In this document: one piece after another, positions 1 to 6,909 of the stretch
How the letters are laid out: every line of letters begins with the position of its first letter
Numbering within the stretch: position 1 is the first letter of the stretch
From: an uncultured Prevotella sp.
Lineage (GTDB): Bacteria > Bacteroidota > Bacteroidia > Bacteroidales > Bacteroidaceae
NCBI GenBank assembly: GCA_900318625.1
Contig: ONLG01000004.1
Location: 1 to 64,000 of the forward strand
Length of the DNA: 64,000 bases
Direction of reading: 5' to 3'
Position numbers and translations under genes: made by a program
Notes under the pieces: generated by a model
Database searches by the model: none
What the model was told of the DNA's origin: nothing
The model's input: only the letters and a program-made list of their open reading frames with translations

Positions 1-19
1 CTCTTTATCTTCGGCTTCC

Positions 20-370
20 TTATTTCCATTCAAGTGCTCCTTTCCGCCAGGCATAGGCCAGACCAAAAACCAAAACTAACATGAAGAATCCGATTGTGGC
101 GAGAGCCATCGGGCCAAACGTCTTCACCACCACTGCCCAGGGATATAGAAACACCGTTTCCACATCGAACATCAGGAAGAGAATGGCAAAGAGGTAGTAG
201 CCGATATGCATCGGCAACCATGAGCTGCCATGAGTGGGAATACCACACTCGAAGGGTTCGCCTTTTACCGCATTATATGAGCGCGGACCAATCAGCTTGG
301 CTATCACATAAGCAGCGACTACCAAGAATATGGCCGTAACCAAAACGGTAACAAACAAAGTGAAATACAT
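20..370 (-). CDS. nuoA: NADH-quinone oxidoreductase subunit A (NuoA)
   Basis: Small membrane subunit of respiratory Complex I, which couples NADH or ferredoxin oxidation to proton export. The 116-residue protein has three hydrophobic segments (about 5-27, 60-80 and 86-108). It carries the NuoA hallmarks: the loop motif YECG-like 'EPFECGIP' around residues 38-45 and the acidic 'FLMFDVETVFLYPW' stretch around 65-78. Length is normal for the family. It is the first gene of an operon on the minus strand, because a -7 like box (CAAAGGTA on the plus strand, 461-468) lies about 90 bp upstream and the remaining nuo genes would continue beyond the left edge. No clear -33 box accompanies that -7 match. 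Confidence 0.95.
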   Translation of the reverse strand: MYFTLFVTVLVTAIFLVVAAYVIAKLIGPRSYNAVKGEPFECGIPTHGSSWLPMHIGYYLFAILFLMFDVETVFLYPWAVVVKTFGPMALATIGFFMLVLVFGLAYAWRKGALEWK

Positions 371-460
371 AATATAGCTATAATAAATTATTGAATATCA
401 TTTGAATTCGAGTGATGTGTTTCACTAGTATTTTGCAAACTACAGTTCGCAATCTGAGCG

Positions 461-468
461 CAAAGGTA
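461..468 (-). promoter_or_regulatory. Putative -7 element of nuo operon
   Basis: TACCTTTG on the minus strand matches the Bacteroidota -7 consensus TAnnTTTG, about 90 bp before the nuoA ATG. A matching TTTG at the usual 19-21 nt spacing was not found, so this call is tentative. Confidence 0.4.
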
Positions 469-609
469 CATAAAAAATAGCCAACATACTTGAATAGACA
501 ACATATTTTTATGCACTCAGGTTGTTAATATCTGTTAATTACCGCCATATCGTTTCGCTGCCTACAAAGCGGAATAAAACGCTGGGGCCACTCCGCGTTT
601 TCCAACAGG

Positions 610-692
610 CTCCGTAACTTTCTTCCAACTATCCCGGAGCTTTGTTACAGCATAGCTGGAGCAATGCTCCAAGATAGCTGTAGCAACCTTAC
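610..692. repeat. Dispersed imperfect palindromic repeat, copy A
   Basis: An 83-bp stretch beginning TCCGTAACTTTCTTCCAACT and containing the inner palindrome TGGAGCAATGCTCCA. It aligns with 6572-6706 and 29954-30086, sharing TCCGTAA, CTTTC.TCCA, the CCCGGAGC core, TGGAG and GCAACCTTAC-like ends. It sits just past the stop of the BadF-type kinase (minus strand). It has no coding potential and is shorter than the other two copies. Confidence 0.75.
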
Positions 693-710
693 AGAGCAGC
701 TGGAACAAAA

Positions 711-1580
711 TTACGGCTTTCCGGCGTGATACTCTACAAGCCCGTCCATCGGTGCGCGAACCACTGTTCCGATGCTTAATCCCTCATTTTCAAGGGCTTC
801 AGCGAGTTCGTCACTGAAGTAATAGGCTATGCTTCCGACAGCATTTACGGGCAGGTCTGGGCGGTCATACTTAGCTACGTTCTTCCTGATAAAGTCGGTG
901 AAATTGTCAACAACGAGCTTTCGCACAGCATCCACGTGCCTATGCGCAGCCACAAAGGGAGCCAGCGAAGCAAGGAAACGATTGGCGAGCGGTTGGCGAT
1001 ACACCTTATTTATTATATATAAATAATCGGTTTTAGTCTCTTCGTAGAACTCTTTGAGCATCTCCTGCGGCAGGTCGCCTTTCAACAGGGCGTTTACAAG
1101 AAGCTTTCCGAGCACAGCCCCACTGCCTTCGTCGCCCAGGATGTAGCCCAGTGGCGGCACATTCATGGCTATGTCGCAGCCGTCGTAGTAGCAGCTGTTG
1201 GCTCCGGTGCCGAGTATTGCCGCCACACCCTCATGCCTTCCGCACAGCGCACGTGCGGCAGCAAGCAGGTCGCTGGCAACCTCTACCCTACCTTTGGCTC
1301 CGGGTAGGCACTGCCGCAAGACTGCCGTCATCAGCTCGCCGCCCATTTCGCCGCAACCGGCACCATAGAAAAACACGTCAGTCGGGCACTCTGCATCCCG
1401 TCCCAAACTCGGCAGCAGCTCCTGTTCTATTATCTCAGCCACCTGCCGTTCGTCCTGATGAACGGGATTTATGCCTTGCGTATGTACCGTGACGCGTTTC
1501 GCCACGCGTCCTTCACAGTCTTGTTCTATCATGCACCACTCGGTCTTGGTGCTTCCGCTATCGGCTAAAAGTATCTTCAT
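711..1580 (-). CDS. BadF/BadG-type ATPase, N-acetylglucosamine kinase-like
   Basis: Predicted cytoplasmic sugar kinase of the BadF/BadG/BcrA/BcrD ATPase family (ASKHA fold), of the kind that phosphorylates N-acetylglucosamine or related amino sugars. Visible motifs are the phosphate-1 loop DSGSTKT (residues 7-13), a second glycine-rich ATP loop 'ILGTGANS' near 121-128 and 'LGDEGSGAVLG' near 147-157. Its 289 residues are normal for the family. The start at 1580 is the only one that keeps the P-loop. A TAATTTTG -7 box lies at 1588-1595, so the predicted leader is only a few nucleotides. The gene stands alone on the minus strand and ends next to repeat copy A. The substrate cannot be fixed from sequence alone. 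Confidence 0.85.
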   Translation of the reverse strand: MKILLADSGSTKTEWCMIEQDCEGRVAKRVTVHTQGINPVHQDERQVAEIIEQELLPSLGRDAECPTDVFFYGAGCGEMGGELMTAVLRQCLPGAKGRVEVASDLLAAARALCGRHEGVAAILGTGANSCYYDGCDIAMNVPPLGYILGDEGSGAVLGKLLVNALLKGDLPQEMLKEFYEETKTDYLYIINKVYRQPLANRFLASLAPFVAAHRHVDAVRKLVVDNFTDFIRKNVAKYDRPDLPVNAVGSIAYYFSDELAEALENEGLSIGTVVRAPMDGLVEYHAGKP

Positions 1581-1587
1581 AACTTTG

Positions 1588-1621
1588 CAAAATTAGCATT
1601 TTTCCGGCACTATAGTGCAAA
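1588..1621 (-). promoter_or_regulatory. Putative promoter of BadF-type kinase
   Basis: Minus-strand TTTG (1618-1621) and TAATTTTG (1588-1595) are separated by 22 nt, slightly longer than usual. The predicted start of transcription is about 4 nt before the ATG at 1580, so the mRNA would be almost leaderless. Confidence 0.45.
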
Positions 1622-1690
1622 TCTTTTTTACAAAACGCACCTTGAGTGAGCATTTTTTTCTAAATGATAATCTAAAAGAAAATAATTTAC

Positions 1691-1698
1691 TATATTTG
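1691..1698 (+). promoter_or_regulatory. Putative -7 element before the GH13 operon
   Basis: TATATTTG matches TAnnTTTG about 190 bp upstream of the GH13 start at 1888. No convincing -33 TTTG was seen. The rest of the 307-bp gap (1581-1887) holds nothing else recognisable. Confidence 0.35.
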
Positions 1699-1887
1699 CG
1701 GCAAACTATGCGGTTTTGCCGCGTGCGGTTCATGCAATGGAATCCTGGTTCCGGGGCATTAAATACTGTGACAGAGTGTGTTGCAGGCAGCACATCAAAA
1801 CCTTAAAACAGCTATCTTGCCTTGTCATACAAAGAAGCGACAATCATAAATATCACAAAATAATATCTAAACCAACAATCATTACCC

Positions 1888-3240
1888 ATGAAAAAAACAA
1901 TTATCTCGCTAAGCCTTGCCATAATGCTGTTGGCAGCTTGCACCCCACAGAAGGATGCCAGGCAGACAAGCTTCAAGCTTCCCGCCACCGACGACATCGC
2001 AATGTACCAGGTCAACCCTCGCGTCTTCGCCCCAAGCAAGTCGCTCAATGCCGTCACCGCACGCATCGACTCTATCCAGGCACTGGGCGTTAATATGCTA
2101 TGGGTGATGCCGATATACCCTATCGGCGAAGAGAAAACCAAGAACTCGCCCTACTGCATACGCGACTATAAGGCCATAGCACCCGAGTTTGGCACTCTCG
2201 ACGACTTCAAGAAGCTGACCCAAACCTGCCATGAGCACGGCATGGGCATCATCATGGACTGGGTTGCCAACCACACAGCATGGGACAATCCCTGGCTCAA
2301 GGAGCACAAAGACTGGTACACACACGACCAGAAAGGCGAAATCATACACCCTGCAGGCACCGACTGGACCGACGTTGCCGACCTAAACTACGACAACCGC
2401 GATATGCGCAATGCCATGATTGATGCCATGCTGTTCTGGATTCGCGACATGGGTGTCGACGGATTCCGCTGCGACTTCGTGTCAAGCTATTTCAATGCCG
2501 ACGGTGTGCCCGCCGACTTCTGGAAAGAGGCTATCGACACCCTGCGCAAGGCTGCCGGCGACCGCCAGATCATCATGCTGGCCGAAGGCAAACGCGTCGA
2601 CAACTTCACCGTGGGCGGCTTCCAGATGAACTACGGATGGGATTACAAGGACTCGCTTGTAAGCGTTTTCTGCAAGGGACGCAGCGTGGAGCACCTCTTT
2701 GCGGCTGACAAGGCTGAATACGACAGCCTGCCTCAGGGACGCGTGAAGATGCGCTTCACCACCAACCACGACCATGCAAGCGAGATTTCTCCCGTCAAGC
2801 AGTTCACCAACGAGCGCGGTTCGATGGCTGCCTACGTGGCTACCATATTCCCTCACGGCGGAGCACTGATCTATGGTTCGCAGGAAGTGGGCTACGAAGA
2901 CAACATCAACTTCTTCAAGTATGTGCCCGTCAACTGGATGGCTCACGGCAATCTGTATAAGGAATACCAGCATCTCATAAAGCTCTACAACGACAACACC
3001 GCACTGCGCAAGGGCAAGATGACTCCCTATCCCGACAAGGACATCATGCTTTTCGAGAAGAAAGACGATACAGGAGCGTTCCTCGTAGCCGTCAATGTGC
3101 GCAATGAGGCCCACTCTATGGCCCTCCCCGATGCATGGAAAGACATGACTGCCGTAGACATCTACAGCGGAAAGGACTACACTCTGAAAGACAAAATCGA
3201 CCTGAAACCTTTTGAATACATCATTTTAAAGGCCAAATAA
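1888..3240 (+). CDS. GH13 alpha-amylase-family lipoprotein
   Basis: Predicted alpha-glucan hydrolase of glycoside hydrolase family 13. A lipoprotein signal peptide ends at Cys18 (MLLAAC). No acidic export signal follows the cysteine, so a periplasm-facing location, as for B. thetaiotaomicron SusA, is more likely than the cell surface (inference). The four GH13 regions are present: DWVANH (from residue 124), GFRCD with the nucleophile Asp196, LAEG with acid/base Glu233, and TNHD with Asp295. A short C-terminal beta domain follows. The 450 residues suit a compact amylase without extra binding modules. Its stop overlaps the next gene's ATG by one base (TAATG), implying translational coupling. 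It heads a three-gene operon ending in a SusR-like regulator. Confidence 0.93.
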   Translation: MKKTIISLSLAIMLLAACTPQKDARQTSFKLPATDDIAMYQVNPRVFAPSKSLNAVTARIDSIQALGVNMLWVMPIYPIGEEKTKNSPYCIRDYKAIAPEFGTLDDFKKLTQTCHEHGMGIIMDWVANHTAWDNPWLKEHKDWYTHDQKGEIIHPAGTDWTDVADLNYDNRDMRNAMIDAMLFWIRDMGVDGFRCDFVSSYFNADGVPADFWKEAIDTLRKAAGDRQIIMLAEGKRVDNFTVGGFQMNYGWDYKDSLVSVFCKGRSVEHLFAADKAEYDSLPQGRVKMRFTTNHDHASEISPVKQFTNERGSMAAYVATIFPHGGALIYGSQEVGYEDNINFFKYVPVNWMAHGNLYKEYQHLIKLYNDNTALRKGKMTPYPDKDIMLFEKKDDTGAFLVAVNVRNEAHSMALPDAWKDMTAVDIYSGKDYTLKDKIDLKPFEYIILKAK

Positions 3241-4223
3241 TGGAACAACACAATCACTACACAGCCAACCCCAGCCGCTACGACCAGCCTAATATATATA
3301 ATAGGTGTGGCCGCAGCGGCGTGCTGCTGCCTAAGGTGAGCTTAGGAATGTGGCACAACTTCAGCAGCGGCGACCCCTTCGAGCGTAGCCGCGCCATAAC
3401 CCGCTATGCCTTCGACCACGGCATAACCCACTTCGACCTTGCAAACAACTACGGTCCCCCTCCCGGAACGGCAGAAGAGACCCTGGGCAAGCTCATGGAC
3501 GACGACTTCCGCCCCTATCGCGACGAGCTGTTCATCAGCACCAAGGCCGGCTACGGTATGTGGGCAGGCCCCTACGGCGACCTTGGCTCGCGCAAATATC
3601 TTATTTCCAGTCTCGACCAGAGCCTGAAACGTATGCGCCTCGACTACGTAGACCTGTTCTACTCTCACCGCTTCGACCCCAACACCCCTATCGAAGAGAC
3701 CCTTCAGACACTGGTCGACGTGGTGCGCCAGGGCAAAGCCCTCTACATCGGAATATCCAACTGGCCGCTCGAACCGCTCCGCAAAGCCACACAATACCTC
3801 AAGGAGCGCGACGTGCCACTGCTCATATATCAGGGCCGTCTGAACAAAATCGACCGCGAACCGATAGACGAAGGCATCCTGAACTACTGTCATTCGGAGG
3901 GCATCGGCTTCATTGCCTACTCACCATTGGCTCAGGGACTGCTCACCGAACGCTACATCAACACCCTCGCCCAGACCGAGGAGCAGCGCTTCCAGATACC
4001 CGGCGACTCGCGAATGGCAAAGGCTGTGTTCCTCACTCCCGACCGTCTCACGCCGGAAATGCGCCAGTATCTGCTTGAGCAGAAGGCCGAAGCCGACCGC
4101 AACGGGCGCCCCATGGCCGAGATGTCGCTGCGCTGGGTGCTCGAGCAACAGGGCGTTACCTCGGTGCTCGTGGGTGCAAGCTCGGTTGAACAGCTCAAGA
4201 CAAACCTTGCCTGCATTGATTAA
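3240..4223 (+). CDS. Aldo/keto reductase (YghZ / glyceraldehyde-3-phosphate reductase type)
   Basis: NADPH-dependent oxidoreductase with a TIM-barrel fold. At 327 residues it resembles the Gpr/YghZ branch, which reduces L-glyceraldehyde 3-phosphate and methylglyoxal-like aldehydes. The expected tetrad is visible: Asp and Tyr in 'FDLANNYG', Lys in 'FISTKAGYG' and His in 'LFYSHRFD'. The cofactor-end motif 'VLVGASSVEQL' lies near the C-terminus. Its start codon overlaps the stop of the amylase gene. Lying between an amylase and a SusR-like regulator, it may deal with sugar-derived aldehydes during rapid starch catabolism, but that is inference; the substrate is not determinable here. Confidence 0.9.
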   Translation: MEQHNHYTANPSRYDQPNIYNRCGRSGVLLPKVSLGMWHNFSSGDPFERSRAITRYAFDHGITHFDLANNYGPPPGTAEETLGKLMDDDFRPYRDELFISTKAGYGMWAGPYGDLGSRKYLISSLDQSLKRMRLDYVDLFYSHRFDPNTPIEETLQTLVDVVRQGKALYIGISNWPLEPLRKATQYLKERDVPLLIYQGRLNKIDREPIDEGILNYCHSEGIGFIAYSPLAQGLLTERYINTLAQTEEQRFQIPGDSRMAKAVFLTPDRLTPEMRQYLLEQKAEADRNGRPMAEMSLRWVLEQQGVTSVLVGASSVEQLKTNLACID

Positions 4224-4256
4224 GACGAAGAATAAAAGAACGAAACGAAAATACCG

Positions 4257-5864
4257 ATGACTAAACTTAAACCAGTAATAATGTTGCTGCTTTGCGCCAT
4301 GCCCCTGACGGGCATGGCCCAGAGCGACGACGACAATCTCAAAGCCCTCTACAACACGCTCGACAGCCTGATAGAGCTTCAGCCTACTATCGTCGCTGAG
4401 AAGCAGAAACGCATCAATACGCTGCGCGACCAGCTGGCAGAGCGACTGCTGTCAGACGAGGAACGCTACAACATTCAGCAGCGGCTCTACAACGAGTACC
4501 TTGCTTTCAGGTACGATTCGGCCCACCTCTATGTTACGCGCAACATCGAACTGGCCAATAAGATGGGCGACGAGCACAAGCTGTCGCAGAGCAAGCTGCA
4601 ACTGACCCACATCCTTTCGGTGACGGGACTCTTCGGAAAGGCTCACGAGCTGCTTGCTTCCATCGACCCTAACAAGCTCAGCAAGGACGAACTGGTGAGA
4701 TACTACCGCGAGCAGAACGACGCACTGCTCTTCGAGTCGGAGTTTGCCGCAGGCTCAACGTACTTCAACGAGTACAACGACTCGTCCATTTCGTACCGCA
4801 AGAAGATCTTTGAGCTTGCCGACAACGGCAAACTGGAAAAGACATTCTCCAACGCAACCTACATCATCGAGCAGGGACGAGCCAGCGAAGCAGCCCACAT
4901 GATGGAAGAATTGCTGAAGAAACTGAAGTCGGGCGACCGCAACTACAGCATCATAACCAGCACTCTTGCCTTCTGCTACGACAAGCTCAAGCAGCCCAAA
5001 CAGCGCGAGCGATACCTTCTGCTCAGTGCCATCAGCGACCTGCAGGGTGCTATCCGCGAAAACAACTCCATGCGCGAGCTTGCCAAGGTGCAGTTCGACA
5101 GGGGCGATTTTGCCCGTGCGTTCAACTACATGAACGTCAGCCTGAACGATGCCGCCTTCTACGGCACACGCCTGCGAAGCCTCCAGGTGGGTCAGCTCAT
5201 ACCCGAAGTGCTCGAAGCCTACAGGCAGATGACCACACAGCAAGACCGCCAGAACAAGGTGCTCATTGCTGTGTTTGCCATTATCTCGCTGCTGCTGGCA
5301 GCTGGCCTTGCCTACATCATCAAGATACGTCGCCGCCAACAGGAGAATGCCGAGCGCATCAAAGCCATCAATGCCGAGCTGAGCGAGAGCATGGAGCGCA
5401 CCAAGCGTGCCAGCGCGATGATGACCGAGAGCAACAAAATCAAGGACGAGTACCTCGGTCGCTTCCTTGAGCTGAGCAGCTCGCTCATTGAGCGTGCCGA
5501 GAACCAGCGCAAGTTAGAGAACCGTCTGGCTCGCGACAAGAAGCTTGCAGAGCTATATACCGAGCTGAAGAGTGCCAAGTACATCACCGAATGTGTCAAC
5601 GACTTCTACAACAGCTTCGACACAGCCTTCCTGAACATCTATCCCTCGTTCATCACCGAGGTGAACAAGCTCCTCTCCAAGGAGAATGTAATAGATCCTA
5701 AGGATGAAAAGCTGACAACCGAACTGCGCATCCTGGCTCTCATCCGCCTCGGTATCACCGACAACCAGAAGATTGCAAGCATCCTACGCTCGTCGATAAC
5801 GACTATCTACACCTATCGTTCAAAGCTGAAAGCAAAGGCTATCGACAAAACAACCTTCGAGTAG
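4257..5864 (+). CDS. SusR-like membrane-spanning transcriptional regulator (DUF6377-type)
   Basis: Predicted inner-membrane regulator of the starch locus. The 535-residue protein has a signal peptide or N-terminal anchor (1-21), a TPR-like helical periplasmic region (about 25-335), one membrane helix (about 343-366), a coiled-coil stretch (about 368-460) and a C-terminal helix-turn-helix (about 490-530; 'NQKIASILRSSITTIYTYRS'). This layout and length are those I recall for B. thetaiotaomicron SusR, which senses maltose in the periplasm. It is third in the operon after the amylase and aldo/keto reductase (33-bp gap), and lies 1 kb upstream of the GH97-SusCDE genes. The assignment as regulator of those genes rests on architecture and context. 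Confidence 0.8.
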   Translation: MTKLKPVIMLLLCAMPLTGMAQSDDDNLKALYNTLDSLIELQPTIVAEKQKRINTLRDQLAERLLSDEERYNIQQRLYNEYLAFRYDSAHLYVTRNIELANKMGDEHKLSQSKLQLTHILSVTGLFGKAHELLASIDPNKLSKDELVRYYREQNDALLFESEFAAGSTYFNEYNDSSISYRKKIFELADNGKLEKTFSNATYIIEQGRASEAAHMMEELLKKLKSGDRNYSIITSTLAFCYDKLKQPKQRERYLLLSAISDLQGAIRENNSMRELAKVQFDRGDFARAFNYMNVSLNDAAFYGTRLRSLQVGQLIPEVLEAYRQMTTQQDRQNKVLIAVFAIISLLLAAGLAYIIKIRRRQQENAERIKAINAELSESMERTKRASAMMTESNKIKDEYLGRFLELSSSLIERAENQRKLENRLARDKKLAELYTELKSAKYITECVNDFYNSFDTAFLNIYPSFITEVNKLLSKENVIDPKDEKLTTELRILALIRLGITDNQKIASILRSSITTIYTYRSKLKAKAIDKTTFE

Positions 5865-5992
5865 AAGATAAAGCTTATCGAAGCCTACGACAACGATTAG
5901 ATACCATCTTGATAAAACGGGCCTATAAAACGACTAACAAACTGAAAGTCAGCGCGTTGAATTTTGAGCCATCTTGATTATCTCAACACGCG

Positions 5993-6250
5993 CTTGCATG
6001 AAGCCGAAAAGCAGTGTACTTTTGCATCAGAAAAAACAAACGGCACCTCAGTCAACGCAAAAGAAAGTCTACAATAGGTTTCATCATACACATTCAGAAA
6101 GTTAAAGTTTTTAGTTAGGTTAGTTTAAGTTAATAGTTTATTGAATAAAAAAGGTTTAAGTAGTTTGAGTTAATTAGGTTTTTAATACTCCGATTTCTTA
6201 AATCGAGTATTAGCAAAGCACCTCGATGTCGTGAGACATTGAGGTTTTTT
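5993..6250 (+). ncRNA. Candidate small RNA 1 between SusR-like regulator and GH97 gene
   Basis: A complete transcription unit without an ORF. A promoter TTG (5994-5996), 20 nt, TACTTTTG (6017-6024) predicts a start near 6028. The body is AU-rich with repeated GTTTAAGTTAAT/AGTTTGAGTTAATTAGG-like segments. Hairpin 6184-6211 (AATACTC..GAGTATT, CTT loop) comes before a terminator at 6221-6250: a 10-bp stem CCTCGATGTC/GACATTGAGG closed by GTGA and followed by TTTTTT. Predicted length is about 220 nt. It could instead be the 3' UTR of the upstream operon with an internal promoter-like sequence. Confidence 0.45.
6221..6250 (+). terminator. Rho-independent terminator with GTGA tetraloop
   Basis: 10-bp stem (one G-U pair), a GNRA-type loop GTGA and six T residues. 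It ends candidate RNA 1 and/or the amylase-AKR-regulator operon. Confidence 0.8.
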
Positions 6251-6298
6251 GTTGCCTGATGCTCGGGCTAATAGTCTGAACCATCTGCCAGTAAAGCC

Positions 6299-6516
6299 TT
6301 GACAGCGCAGGCTGCGCATAGCTACCTTTGCACTGTCGGCCCGCTGCCACCTCGCGTCCACTTCCCTCCAAACACCATATATCCCCCCAACAACAAACCA
6401 CCATCACTCCAACGCCAACACAACGAGGCGTTGGAGAGCCATAGAAAAGCACCATACACATCAACACAAAGACCCAACCGAGCATGACGGGAGCCAGAAA
6501 TGGCATCCCTTTTTTT
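6299..6516 (+). ncRNA. Candidate small RNA 2 between SusR-like regulator and GH97 gene
   Basis: A second complete unit directly after the first. The promoter is TTG (6299-6301), 21 nt, TACCTTTG (6323-6330), predicting a start near 6334. A perfect 10-bp hairpin CTCCAACGCC/GGCGTTGGAG with a 10-nt loop spans 6407-6436. A terminator follows at 6489-6516. The stretch is C/A-rich and has no convincing start codon or conserved ORF. Predicted length is about 180 nt. The function is unknown. Confidence 0.45.
6489..6516 (+). terminator. Rho-independent terminator with GAAA tetraloop
   Basis: Stem GGGAGCCA / TGGCATCCC (8 bp, one bulged A) closed by GAAA and followed by seven T residues. No gene ends just upstream, which is what suggests a non-coding transcript. 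Confidence 0.75.
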
Positions 6517-6571
6517 GTTTCCACGCACTCAGCAAGCAGCCAAAACCTCTCTCACCACCCCCAAATAAGAC

Positions 6572-6706
6572 TTTACAGGCACCTCCGTAAACTTTCTCCA
6601 ACAGCCCCGGAGCATTGCTACAGCATAGTTGGAGAAGTTCTCCGGGGCTGTTGGAGCAACGCTCCGGAGCCGCCGGAGAAACCTTACCAACGGCTTCGGA
6701 AACTTA
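6572..6706. repeat. Dispersed imperfect palindromic repeat, copy B
   Basis: About 135 bp from TTTACAGGCACCTCCGTAAA to CGGAAACTTA. The core reads CTCCAACAGCCCCGGAGCA and later CTCCGGGGCTGTTGGAG, so it can fold into a long stem. It shares blocks with 610-692 and 29954-30086. It lies in the leader region of the GH97 gene, downstream of candidate RNA 2. Confidence 0.8.
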
Positions 6707-6781
6707 CATAACGCAGCCTTCAGAGTTTGACACGGCTTGAAAGGGCTTTGATTTTTCGGCGCGTTAACAAAACCTAAACAC

Positions 6782-6795
6782 CTAATAATCAAGCA
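6782..6795 (+). promoter_or_regulatory. Candidate starch-regulator site upstream of GH97 gene
   Basis: CTAATAATCAAGCA begins 76 bp before the -7 box TACATTTG (6858-6865). The same sequence with one change (CTAACAATCAAGCA) begins 76 bp before the -7 box of the secreted amylase gene. A second weaker match, TTWGATTT, is also in register (6813-6820). Both genes belong to the starch locus, so this is a candidate binding site for the SusR-like regulator. Confidence 0.55.
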
Positions 6796-6857
6796 AAAAC
6801 ACAGCCAAGGATTTAGATTTAGGTTTATAGCGCATTTTTTAGTGATGCTAATGATGT

Positions 6858-6865
6858 TACATTTG
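6858..6865 (+). promoter_or_regulatory. -7 element of the GH97-SusCDE operon
   Basis: TACATTTG, with only a T-run (6835-6840) in the -33 area. The predicted leader to the ATG at 6910 is about 40 nt. The weak -33 fits an activator-dependent promoter. Confidence 0.55.
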
Positions 6866-6909
6866 CAAAAAATAACTAAACAAGTTAACAAGTCTAAACC
6901 GCTGACTAC

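Noticed and set aside
1716..2093. 125-residue plus-strand ORF overlapping the GH13 start
   Set aside because: It is an out-of-frame shadow of the amylase gene plus leader with no recognisable motif.
6529..6891. 120-residue minus-strand ORF in the GH97 upstream region
   Set aside because: It runs through palindromic repeat copy B and the candidate regulatory site, with no domain or composition typical of a real protein.
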